A stretch of DNA of 41,073 nt. It comes from Prevotellaceae bacterium UBA1710 (GTDB taxonomy: Bacteria; Bacteroidota; Bacteroidia; Bacteroidales; Bacteroidaceae). How positions within the stretch are numbered: the first letter of the stretch is position 1; every line of letters begins with the position of its first letter. Below are positions 32,739 through 39,970 of the stretch, piece by piece. A program made the position numbers and the translations under genes. The notes below the pieces were generated by a model that was not told where the DNA came from, made no database searches, and saw only the letters and a program-made list of their open reading frames with translations. The stretch covers positions 8,401-49,473 of the forward strand of contig DCJC01000053.1 of assembly GCA_002317355.1 (NCBI GenBank). The letters are read 5' to 3'.

Positions 32739-32838
32739 CAAAATTACTCATTAACCACTACCTATACAATCACTAATAGTAGTGACACGAATAACACATT
32801 GATGGTATTGCCCGACACTAATAATAGTAGTACCTTTG
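32739..32838. promoter_or_regulatory. Divergent promoters sharing one palindromic operator (pstC unit leftward, pstB unit rightward)
   Basis: Leftward: TAATTTTG at 32746-32739 with a TTGT -33 box. Rightward: TACCTTTG at 32831-32838 with an ATTG -33 box, 20 bp apart. Between them lies ATCACTAATAGTAGTGAC (32769-32786). It is 52 bp from the edge of the rightward -7 box, the same distance as in the cysD promoter, and 30 bp from that of the leftward one. A second similar half-palindrome, CACTAATAATAGTAGT, lies at 32816-32831. Confidence 0.8.
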
Positions 32839-32858
32839 CACCCAAGAAAAAAGAGACG

Positions 32859-33039
32859 GCCCCTCACCCGCCTTTCAGGCACCCTCTCCCCAAGGGGCGA
32901 GGGGAAAGTTACAATTTTATAATTAGAATGTTCAATCACACTCAAGTCATTGGCACTCTTAGAAATTTCTTTTTAGCGAGAAATACTAACTTCTTCCTCG
33001 CCCCTCGGGGAGAGGATGCCCACAGGGCAGGTGAGGGGC
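32859..33039. repeat. MITE-like element with about 33-bp terminal inverted repeats
   Basis: The left end GCCCCTCACCCGCCTTTCAG and the right end CAGGGCAGGTGAGGGGC are imperfect inverted repeats. The interior includes TAGCGAGAAATACTAAC. The same element occurs inverted at 30135-30283, and a diverged copy lies at 36898-37057. It is in the leader of pstB, 33 bp before the ATG. Confidence 0.8.
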
Positions 33040-33072
33040 TGATGGTAGAATGGTTTATACAGGAAAAAATAT

Positions 33073-33870
33073 ATGGCAGAATTTAATCCAGCAAAGAAAT
33101 TTGAATCCATTGAGCATCAAGGCATTCAGGTGCGTGACCTGAATATCACGATAGGTGATGCTCATATTCTGAAGAATGTCACGGTTGATATTCCGAAGAA
33201 TAAGATAACGTGTATCATAGGTCCTTCGGGATGTGGTAAGAGTACGTTGCTACGAACCTTCAACCGACTGATTGATTCCACCGAGAATGTGAAGATCGAT
33301 GGCGATATCTTCCTGGGTGACAGGAATATAGTAAAGGCACATGGTGCAGAACTCATCGAGCTTCGCCGTCATGTTGGTCTCGTTCCACAGCGTCCATGTC
33401 CGCTACCTATGTCAATCTATGACAACATAGCATACGGTTGTCGCATACATGGCGTAAAGGGTAAGGGAAAACTCAACGCTATAGTTGAACACTATCTCAG
33501 AGGCATTGGCCTATGGGATGAGGTGGAAGACCGACTCTCGTCACCTGCCTCACGACTCTCAGGTGGTCAGCAGCAGCGTCTGTGCCTTGCACGTTCACTG
33601 GCAGTAGAGCCTACTGTTCTACTTGCCGATGAGAGTACATCGGCACTCGATCCAATCTCATCAAAGAAGGTGGAACAACTCTTCGTCGAACTCAAACGCG
33701 ACTATACCGTGGTTATGGTTACCCACACTCTCCAGCAGGCATTGCGTATTGCCGATCATGTAGTGTTCATGTATCTTGGTGAGGTGATAGAGACAGGACC
33801 AGCAAAAGAAGTGTTCAACAACCCACAGAACGATCTCACCAAACGATATTTGGATGGAGCGTTTAGTTAA
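33073..33870 (+). CDS. pstB: PstB-like ABC transporter ATP-binding protein
   Basis: The 265-residue ATPase has Walker A GPSGCGKST, signature LSGGQQQRLCLARSLA, Walker B VLLADESTSALDP and the switch His in MVTHTLQQA. These are PstB-typical, including the tail NPQNDLTKRYLDGAFS. It is transcribed divergently from the permease genes, using the shared operator region, and is followed by the metY gene. No phoU follows, unlike ordinary pst operons. Confidence 0.93.
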   Translation: MAEFNPAKKFESIEHQGIQVRDLNITIGDAHILKNVTVDIPKNKITCIIGPSGCGKSTLLRTFNRLIDSTENVKIDGDIFLGDRNIVKAHGAELIELRRHVGLVPQRPCPLPMSIYDNIAYGCRIHGVKGKGKLNAIVEHYLRGIGLWDEVEDRLSSPASRLSGGQQQRLCLARSLAVEPTVLLADESTSALDPISSKKVEQLFVELKRDYTVVMVTHTLQQALRIADHVVFMYLGEVIETGPAKEVFNNPQNDLTKRYLDGAFS

Positions 33871-34020
33871 AGCCCCACCCCGCCCCTCCCGAGGGAGGGA
33901 GAAGGTGCGCGGAAATGTGTACATCAAAATCATAACAACAATTTTCAAATTTAATTAGCCAACACTTCCCCCGTTATGCGTGAGCGGCACCCTCCCTCGG
34001 GAGGGCGGGGGATGGGGCCT
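33871..34020. repeat. MITE-like palindromic element between pstB and metY
   Basis: AGCCCCACCCCGCCCCTCCC GAGGGAGGG on the left faces CCTCCCTCGGGAGGGCGGGG GATGGGGCCT on the right. It begins directly at the pstB stop codon and ends six bases before the metY ATG. No terminator run or promoter was seen in it, so metY is likely cotranscribed with pstB. Confidence 0.75.
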
Positions 34021-34026
34021 TTGCTT

Positions 34027-35208
34027 ATGAAGAAACAAACAATAGCAACTACAACCAATTATCCGAAGGCTGATCCGTATGGAGCTCTCAGCATGCCGGT
34101 ATATCATTGCGCAGCATACGAATTTGACACGGCAAAGCACATGAGTGATGCCTTCTGCGGACGTGTACTCGACCCGGAATACTCAAGAGTGATGAATCCA
34201 ACCGTCACCTTCTTCGAAGACCGTGTCAAGGCACTAACCGATGCAAAGAACGTGTTTGCCTTCAACTCAGGCATGGCTGCAATAAGCACTATCCTCTTCA
34301 CCTTTGCCGCAGCAGGCAAGAACATAGTGACGAGCAACCATCTCTTCGGCAATACGGTATCCCTGATGCGCAACACCCTCAAGCCTTTCGATATAGAGAT
34401 ACGCGAGATCAACCTCCTCGACCTTGATGCCGTGCGCAATGCCGTTGACGAGAACACATGCGCCATCTTCTTCGAGATAATAACAAATCCACAGATGGAG
34501 GTGGCAGACATCAGCTCTCTCTCTGAGATAGCCCGCTCCAAAAGCGTGCCACTCATTGCCGACAGCACACTCATCCCATTCACCGAGTTCAGTGCCAAGG
34601 AACTTGGCGTTGACGTTGAGGTAGTCAGCAGTACGAAATACATCAGCGGTGGAGCCACATCGCTCGGAGGTCTCATCATCGACTATGGTACATTCCCGAA
34701 GGTGAACATGAAGATACGCTTCGAACTTCTCTTCAATCTCGGAGGTTACATGACTCCTCATGCTGCCTATATGCAGACACTCGGTCTGGAGACACTCCAT
34801 GCAAGATACAAGGTGCAGGCAGACAACGCCCTTGAACTCGCCACCCGACTCCAGACTGTTCCGCAGATCAAGCGTGTGAACTATACAGGCTTGCCCGATA
34901 ACAAATTCCACGAACTGTCGCAGAAGCAGTTTGGCAAGACTGCAGGAGCAATGCTCACCATAGATCTTGAGGACAAAGCTGCTGCCATCCGTTTCATCAA
35001 CAACCTGAAGGTGGTGCATAGGGCAACAAACCTCTTCGACAACAAGACGCTTGCCATCCATCCAGCCTCTACAATCTTCGGACCATTCTCTGGTTCACAG
35101 CGAAGGGCAATGGATGTCTATGACACCACCATCCGCCTCTCCATTGGACTTGAAGATGTGGATGACATCTACGAGGATATCGTTCAGGCGGCATCGGCAC
35201 AGGAATAA
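34027..35208 (+). CDS. metY: O-acetylhomoserine sulfhydrylase-type PLP enzyme (Cys/Met metabolism family)
   Basis: The 393-residue fold-type I PLP enzyme has SRVMNPTVTFFEDRV at the substrate site and FNSGMAAI for phosphate binding. ADSTLIPF contains the PLP Asp, and the Schiff-base lysine is at about K204 in SSTKYISGGAT. The ATG at 34027 is chosen because the upstream frame is repeat DNA. Linked carrier, E1-like and JAMM genes suggest the Wolinella-type MetY that takes sulfur from a protein thiocarboxylate to make homocysteine. Methionine gamma-lyase or cystathionine synthase activity remains possible from sequence alone. Confidence 0.87.
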   Translation: MKKQTIATTTNYPKADPYGALSMPVYHCAAYEFDTAKHMSDAFCGRVLDPEYSRVMNPTVTFFEDRVKALTDAKNVFAFNSGMAAISTILFTFAAAGKNIVTSNHLFGNTVSLMRNTLKPFDIEIREINLLDLDAVRNAVDENTCAIFFEIITNPQMEVADISSLSEIARSKSVPLIADSTLIPFTEFSAKELGVDVEVVSSTKYISGGATSLGGLIIDYGTFPKVNMKIRFELLFNLGGYMTPHAAYMQTLGLETLHARYKVQADNALELATRLQTVPQIKRVNYTGLPDNKFHELSQKQFGKTAGAMLTIDLEDKAAAIRFINNLKVVHRATNLFDNKTLAIHPASTIFGPFSGSQRRAMDVYDTTIRLSIGLEDVDDIYEDIVQAASAQE

Positions 35209-35232
35209 ATATCAGTTAGGAGTTTATTCCAT

Positions 35233-35295
35233 TTAGGAATTAGGAGTTAGGAGTTGCCCCACGCGGAAGAAAAACTCCAAACTTCTAACTCCTAA
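35233..35295. terminator. Long stem-loop after metY
   Basis: A 23-bp arm (35233-35255, ending GGAGTTAGGAGTT) is complementary at 20 of 23 positions to 35273-35295 (AACTCC...CTCCTAA). It starts 25 bp after the metY stop codon. The T-run is weak (CTTCTATTATT), so it may protect or attenuate as well as terminate. Confidence 0.55.
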
Positions 35296-35478
35296 CTTCT
35301 ATTATTCGGGATTGATACTGAATTGGAGTTGCTTCGAAGAAAGACAAGAAGGTTGAAGGATTTATGGTGATTGGGAATACGGAAAAATCGAACAATTTCA
35401 TCTGTATGATTTGGACTCCATCCAACGCTTTTATTTCGTTGATGGTAGGATGTGTGCCCCAAGAAAATTCGTTCAAAG

Positions 35479-35558
35479 TCCCATTAAACTCCCATTAAAG
35501 TCCCATTGAACTCCCATTAAACTTACAATAAATTGGAGTTTAATGGGGATTTAATGGG
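35479..35558. repeat. Four tandem 11-bp repeats plus two inverted copies
   Basis: TCCCATTAAAC or a close variant occurs four times without gaps (35479-35522). After 15 bases, two inverted copies follow (GTTTAATGGGG and ATTTAATGGG, 35538-35558). The period is one DNA helical turn. The convergent spacer 35296-35660 otherwise contains no gene that I can support. A minus-strand frame at 35285-35476 is unconvincing. Confidence 0.7.
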
Positions 35559-35655
35559 TGATGTATTGGAAGTGTATAAAAGGCATTAGGGAGTCATGGC
35601 GATGTGGAAAAAAAGAAGAATTGAATTTTCCCCCGAGGGCGTAACATCATGCAAT

Positions 35656-35702
35656 ACAAAACGCAGAGCCGTAAAGGATGAATATTCCTTTACGGCTCTG
35701 CG
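35656..35702 (-). terminator. Rho-independent terminator of the hemA-hcy-regulator operon
   Basis: A perfect 17-bp stem: 35662-35678 (CGCAGAGCCGTAAAGGA) pairs with 35686-35702, with a 7-base loop. On the minus strand TTTTGTATT follows. It begins eight bases after the response regulator stop codon. Confidence 0.9.
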
Positions 35703-35709
35703 CTATAAA

Positions 35710-36381
35710 TCAGATATAGAACTCTGCCTGATCTACCAGTCCTGCACGAAGAGCATATTTTATGGCATCGTGCGCACAGTTCACGTTAAGCTTTCGGAAG
35801 ATGCTCTTGCGATGCGAGTTGATGGTATGAACACTCGACCCGCGATCATAGGCTATCTCCTTTGTTGCCTTTCCCTGCGTCATAGCCTTGAGAACCTCAA
35901 GTTCGGTCTGTGTGAGATCCGTTTTCTCATGAGAATCCTCCGTTTCCTGTATCAGCAGAATATTCATTGCATGCTGTGCCACATATCGCTCTCCTCTCAG
36001 CACGAAGCGCAACGACTCACTCAATATGTCGATAGACGCATCTTTGTAAGCCACGCTCACATTGGTGGTCTGATAGAGAACGTATCGCAGAAACTCAGGT
36101 GTCAGCTCATCACTGAGCAACAACCATGATGATGATTTCTGGTATAAGTCGCACATCATGGTGAAGTTCTCCTGATTGTCAAAGTTGAACAGCGTGTAGT
36201 CGAGAATCACAGCAGCGTCCTTGCCTTGTTTCAGGTAAACACCCAGTTCATATTTGTTTGTTGCATAAACAATTTCCACCTCCCTGCCAGGCTTGAAGGA
36301 TATAATCCTTTTGCAAAGAGTCTCCACCGACAATGCTGTCAGCGGCTGGTTATCAGCAATGATGATGCGTTCTATGTTCAT
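35710..36381 (-). CDS. NarL/FixJ-type response regulator (LuxR HTH)
   Basis: The 223-residue protein has a receiver domain with phosphoacceptor D61 (VILDYT) and only one of the usual N-terminal acidic pair (IIADNQ). It has a C-terminal LuxR-type HTH with LTQTELEVLKAMTQGKATKE and VHTINSHRKSIFRKL. It lies 15 bp after the JAMM protease gene, as the last gene of the hcy operon. No histidine kinase is adjacent. It is a candidate for the regulator that binds the shared palindromes, by position only. Confidence 0.9.
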   Translation of the reverse strand: MNIERIIIADNQPLTALSVETLCKRIISFKPGREVEIVYATNKYELGVYLKQGKDAAVILDYTLFNFDNQENFTMMCDLYQKSSSWLLLSDELTPEFLRYVLYQTTNVSVAYKDASIDILSESLRFVLRGERYVAQHAMNILLIQETEDSHEKTDLTQTELEVLKAMTQGKATKEIAYDRGSSVHTINSHRKSIFRKLNVNCAHDAIKYALRAGLVDQAEFYI

Positions 36382-36396
36382 ATCGGTAAGAGTTTT

Positions 36397-36882
36397 TTAC
36401 TTGACTATCACTCCGAGTCTCTCCACCTCTCCATCTCTTATCTGGAAGGCATTGAGCACAGGCTGCGAATTGTCAGTGATGTATGGAAGTCCTGACTCTG
36501 CGGGGGCGAGTGACATGATTAGATATAGTATGTTTGGATCAAAGGCAAGACGCTTGTCTTCCTCTGACGGGCGACTTGGTGATGCCGGATGACTATGCCA
36601 GTTGCCTATCACCTTGAGTTTGTTGGTTCTGGCGTACTTGATGGCAGCAAACTGTTCTTTCGGATCAAGCGAGAAATGTTCCTCTGCATGATCGATATTG
36701 GTGAGACGGTAGTTCTCCGTGATGAGCGTTTCGCCATCCTCGTCAGTCACTCCAAGGGCATATCCACAACTCTCTATCGGTGCATCAGACTTTGCCTGAG
36801 CAAGTATCGAGTCATAGGCTTCTTGGGTGATACGGATAACCTTGCCATTGTCTATCCAGCCGTATGGGTTGTTGATTGTCAT
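36397..36882 (-). CDS. hcyD: JAMM/MPN+ metalloprotease, probable HcyD (carrier-protein C-terminal processing)
   Basis: The 161-residue protein has a complete JAMM zinc site: E37 (PIESCGYALG), H96-x-H98 (GNWHSHP), S106 and D109 (RPSEED). Stand-alone bacterial JAMM proteases next to a ThiS-like carrier and an E1-like enzyme trim the carrier C-terminus to expose Gly-Gly, or release products from it. The linked carrier ends GGGQ, so removal of the last residue is the expected reaction. Part of the same minus-strand operon as hcyF and hcyS. Confidence 0.88.
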   Translation of the reverse strand: MTINNPYGWIDNGKVIRITQEAYDSILAQAKSDAPIESCGYALGVTDEDGETLITENYRLTNIDHAEEHFSLDPKEQFAAIKYARTNKLKVIGNWHSHPASPSRPSEEDKRLAFDPNILYLIMSLAPAESGLPYITDNSQPVLNAFQIRDGEVERLGVIVK

Positions 36883-36897
36883 AATTTATAATATAAC

Positions 36898-37057
36898 AGC
36901 CCCTTTCCCCTGCCCTTTCCCCGAAACGGGGCAAGGGAGTAGATACACTTTTTCTAATCATGGCAAACTCCCTAAGCATTACCTTATCCGCGAGAAATAC
37001 TATCTAACTCCTTGCCCCGCTTCGGGGAAAGGATGCCCGCAGGGCAGCAAAGGGGCT
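36898..37057. repeat. MITE-like element between hcyF and hcyD
   Basis: Left end AGCCCCTTTCCCCTGCCCTT and right end CAGGGCAGCAAAGGGGCT are inverted. The interior GCGAGAAATACTATCTAACT is shared with the copy at 32859-33039. The GC-rich arms differ from that copy in a compensating way on both sides. A further short GGGG-rich tail reaches about 37080. Confidence 0.75.
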
Positions 37058-37090
37058 GCAAGGGTTGGGGAAAGGGGCAGGATGTTTTGT

Positions 37091-37906
37091 TTACTTCTTA
37101 TGTGACGCAAGATCACATGCTGCCTGTTCGTAGTCAATGAGTTCGGTGATTGTTGGATTGTCACCGCACAACTTACAGTTGTGGTTGTGACGGGTGCTAA
37201 TCTTGCGGAAGTCCATTGTCTTGGCATTGAATGTGAGAAGCTTGTTAGTGAGAAGTTCTCCAACACCAGTGATGTACTTCAGAGTCTCTGCTGCCTGAAT
37301 AGTGCCGAGCATGCCCGCAATAGCACCAAGAACACCTGCCTGTGAACATGTAGGAACTGCGTTTGGTGGAGGTGGAGCACCGAAAACACAACGATAGCAG
37401 GCAGAACCTGGAACGTGGGTAAAGGTCTGACCTTCAAAGCGGAGGATACCACCATGACTGAATGGTTTCCCTGCCATCACGCAAGCATCATTGATAAGGA
37501 ACTTGACTGGGAAGTTGTCTGTACCGTCAACGATGAAGTCATATTCAGAGATGATGTCAAGAGCATTGTTTGCCATGAGCAGATCCTGAATGGCATTGAC
37601 CTTCACGTTCGGATTGATGGCAAGCATCTTCTCCTTTGCACTCAGCACCTTAGGAGTGTCAACATCTTTTGTGAAATGAATTACCTGACGCTGCAGATTT
37701 GAAAGATCCACCACGTCACCATCTATGATACCGATAGTACCAACACCTGCTGCAGCAAGATACAGCGATACTGGTGCACCGAGACCTCCGGCACCAACTA
37801 CGAGAACCTTCGCATCGCGAATCTTCTCCTGACCTTCCACACCTACATCTTGCAATAGGATATGGCGGCTATATCTGTTAAGTTCTTCTTCTGTAAAATC
37901 AAACAT
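37091..37906 (-). CDS. hcyF: ThiF/MoeB-type E1-like adenylyltransferase, probable HcyF
   Basis: The 271-residue enzyme adenylates the C-terminal Gly-Gly of a small sulfur carrier. It has RYSRHILLQDVGVEGQ, the nucleotide loop VVGAGGLGAP, the conserved DGTDNF and the zinc cysteines in CYRC and CKLC. No rhodanese domain is fused. It lies between the carrier and JAMM genes. ThiF or MoeB roles are possible, but no thiamine or molybdopterin gene is near. Confidence 0.88.
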   Translation of the reverse strand: MFDFTEEELNRYSRHILLQDVGVEGQEKIRDAKVLVVGAGGLGAPVSLYLAAAGVGTIGIIDGDVVDLSNLQRQVIHFTKDVDTPKVLSAKEKMLAINPNVKVNAIQDLLMANNALDIISEYDFIVDGTDNFPVKFLINDACVMAGKPFSHGGILRFEGQTFTHVPGSACYRCVFGAPPPPNAVPTCSQAGVLGAIAGMLGTIQAAETLKYITGVGELLTNKLLTFNAKTMDFRKISTRHNHNCKLCGDNPTITELIDYEQAACDLASHKK

Positions 37907-37919
37907 AATATTATTAAAA

Positions 37920-38133
37920 GGGCCTCTCCCCCCACCCTCCCCGTAGGGAACAGCTCACGCATAATGGGGGCTATCGGCTATTTTTTGATGATTGTTTATT
38001 GATGAATTGTGAACTCCTTCTCCGCAAACCGGCTGACACATACTCGAAGATACTCAATCTTCGACTTCCCTCCCTATGGGGGAAGTCCGATGTTGATAAC
38101 ATCGGAGTATGTGTCAGGGCGGGGGGAGAGGCT
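37920..38133. repeat. Composite palindromic repeat between hcyS and hcyF
   Basis: Starts GGCCTCTCCCCCCACCCTCC and ends GGGCGGGGGGAGAGGC. It holds two stems facing each other: TGACACATACTC with CGAAGAT-ACTCA-ATCTTCG (38045-38063) and the reverse-oriented CCGATGTT-GAT-AACATCGG followed by AGTATGTGTCA (38087-38116). Thus one element carries two different alleles of the same sub-element. Confidence 0.75.
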
Positions 38134-38141
38134 TTTCTTAT

Positions 38142-38351
38142 TTACTGTCCACCACCCATGAAGTATAGGAAGTCGACGCTATCGCCTTCATTGATCTGAG
38201 TAGTGTCAAAGTCCTCACGCTCAACAAACTCCTCATTTACCTGTACGCTCACCATTTCTGGCTGAAACACTTTGTTCAGCTTGATGAGCTCACTTACTGT
38301 TACAGGAAGCTGTACCTCCTGATCTTCTCCATTTACGATAATCTTTGCCAT
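38142..38351 (-). CDS. hcyS: ThiS/MoaD-like sulfur carrier protein, probable HcyS
   Basis: The 69-residue beta-grasp protein reads MAKIIVNGEDQEV, LPVTVSELI, then INEGDSVDFLYFMGGGQ. The ATG at 38351 was preferred over an upstream in-frame codon at 38393 that adds a non-homologous tail. A ThiS or MoaD ends with Gly-Gly. Here an extra Gln follows, as in carriers that must be trimmed by a JAMM protease before activation. With HcyF, HcyD and MetY in the same region, it should carry sulfur as a thiocarboxylate for homocysteine synthesis. Confidence 0.87.
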   Translation of the reverse strand: MAKIIVNGEDQEVQLPVTVSELIKLNKVFQPEMVSVQVNEEFVEREDFDTTQINEGDSVDFLYFMGGGQ

Positions 38352-38458
38352 AATTTCATTTCTTTTGAAATACTCGAATGATGAAATACTCAAATAGGTA
38401 AATACTCAAATCCGAGCAGTATTTTTATTCTTTAATCTTTTAATCTTTAATCCAAAGA

Positions 38459-39724
38459 CTAATATCCCCTCACTATCTCAAGCACATCAGAGAGATATTC
38501 TTCCGTGTGCTGGATAGATACGAAGTTCGACTCAAACTGTGATGGGGACAGATAGACACCATTGCTGAGCATATATCTCCAGAATCGTGCAAACTCCTTC
38601 TGGTTGCTCTTGCTCACATCGTCAAAGTTGCGAGGTGCTTCTTCCGTGAAGAATGGCGTGAACATATTTCCAACGCTATTGATGACGACACCCTTATCAC
38701 GAAGTATGCTCTGCAATTCAGCAATGAACTTCTCAGCCTTGATGTTGAGATTATTGTATAATCCCTTCTCACTCAGCACAGAGAGTGTGGCAAGTCCTGC
38801 CGTCATTGCTATTGGGTTGCCAGAGAGTGTGCCTGCCTGATATACAGGGCCTTCAGGTGCAAGCATCGACATTATTTCTTTTCTGCCTCCGAATGCTGCT
38901 GCAGGGAATCCACCGCCAACTATCTTACCTACTGTTGTAAGGTCTGGTGTAACGCCATAGAACTTCTGCGCACCACCTAAGGTGAGACGGAAACCAGTTA
39001 TCACCTCGTCGAAGATAAGTAATGACTCATACTGCTGCGTGATGGTGCGGAGATATTGCAGGAAACCGTCTCTTTCAGGAACCACACCCATATTGGCTGG
39101 TACTGGCTCCACGATTACTGCGGCTATCCTATCTCCATATTCTGCAAATATCTTCTCTACTGCATCCTTATCATTGAATGGTGCAACGAGAGTATATTGA
39201 ACGAATCCGTCAGGCACTCCTGCTGATGAAGACATTCCACAGGTTGCAACACCCGATCCTGCTGCCACGAGCAAGTGGTCTGCATGACCGTGATAACATC
39301 CTTCAAACTTGAGTATGTAGTTACGCTTTGTGAAACCACGTGCTACTCGGATGGCAGACATCACAGCCTCTGTTCCAGAGTTGACAAAGCGAACACGCTC
39401 CATAGATGGGATAAGCTCAGACACCCTTTTAGCCAAATGAGTCTCAAGAACGGTCGGAATTCCGTAGCTTGTGCCATTGAGTATTGCCTTCTGAACTGCT
39501 TCCTGAACAACAGGATTTGCATGTCCTGCGATAAACACGCCCCATGATAAGCAGAAGTCAATATAGTCATTACCATCAATATCCGTAATCGTCACATCCT
39601 TGGCATGATCTACGAACAATGGTTTCTCGCCTACTGCTCTCAATGCACGGACAGGTGAATTCACACCTCCTGGTATATAGCGTACAGCCTCTTCAAAGGC
39701 CTTCTCTGATAGTATTCTTTTCAT
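38459..39724 (-). CDS. hemL: Glutamate-1-semialdehyde 2,1-aminomutase
   Basis: The 421-residue PLP enzyme converts glutamate-1-semialdehyde to 5-aminolevulinate. It shows PGGVNSPVRA, the SGTEAVMSAIRVARG region, the PLP lysine in TTVGKIVGGGFP and the substrate region AGTLSGNP. I use the ATG at 39724, because the upstream frame is repeat DNA nearly identical to that before the thioredoxin gene. It acts directly after HemA, the upstream gene. In this sulfur context it probably supplies siroheme for sulfite reductase. Confidence 0.95.
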   Translation of the reverse strand: MKRILSEKAFEEAVRYIPGGVNSPVRALRAVGEKPLFVDHAKDVTITDIDGNDYIDFCLSWGVFIAGHANPVVQEAVQKAILNGTSYGIPTVLETHLAKRVSELIPSMERVRFVNSGTEAVMSAIRVARGFTKRNYILKFEGCYHGHADHLLVAAGSGVATCGMSSSAGVPDGFVQYTLVAPFNDKDAVEKIFAEYGDRIAAVIVEPVPANMGVVPERDGFLQYLRTITQQYESLLIFDEVITGFRLTLGGAQKFYGVTPDLTTVGKIVGGGFPAAAFGGRKEIMSMLAPEGPVYQAGTLSGNPIAMTAGLATLSVLSEKGLYNNLNIKAEKFIAELQSILRDKGVVINSVGNMFTPFFTEEAPRNFDDVSKSNQKEFARFWRYMLSNGVYLSPSQFESNFVSIQHTEEYLSDVLEIVRGY

Positions 39725-39732
39725 AAGCGACT

Positions 39733-39970
39733 CACCTCCCGACCTGACACATACTCGGAGATACTCAATCTCCGACCTCCCCGAGGGGAGGAGTTGATAA
39801 GTCACACTTTTCTCGCGGATTTATCAATCAAGGAAGGATATTTTTTAATTATTAAAAGCCCCCTAACCCCCAAAGGGGGAACTTTTTGATAGTATTTCTA
39901 ATCGTGGGGGGAAAGGTTTTGCATTGAAAAATCTATATAACTAGACTCCCCCTTTGGGGGATGGGGGGCT
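39733..39970. repeat. Double palindromic repeat, second copy of a long duplication, overlapping the hemA 3' end
   Basis: Same order as 26506-26732: TGACACATACTC, stem CGGAGAT-ACTCA-ATCTCCG (39756-39774), GTCACACTTTTCTCGCGG, then an element from AGCCCCCTAACCCCCAAAGG (about 39855) to TTTGGGGGATGGGGGGCT. Its right arm encodes the last residues of HemA. Confidence 0.75.

Noticed and set aside
35285..35476. Minus-strand 63-codon frame in the spacer after metY
   Set aside because: It has only a TTG start, no ribosome site or promoter and no recognised family, and it overlaps the stem-loop. It could be a gene scrap, but cannot be supported.
35479..35522. 11-bp tandem repeats considered as a Pho box
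   Set aside because: The repeat does not resemble the CTGTCAT-type PhoB sequence, and no promoter or pst gene is downstream of it.
38142..38351. ThiS for thiamine synthesis
   Set aside because: No thiG, thiH, thiE or thiC lies nearby, the C-terminus carries an extra Gln after Gly-Gly, and a JAMM protease and metY are linked instead.
26506..39970. Regularly recurring palindromes considered as a CRISPR array
   Set aside because: Copies are scattered in both orientations between genes, not equally spaced around unique spacers, and no cas gene is seen.
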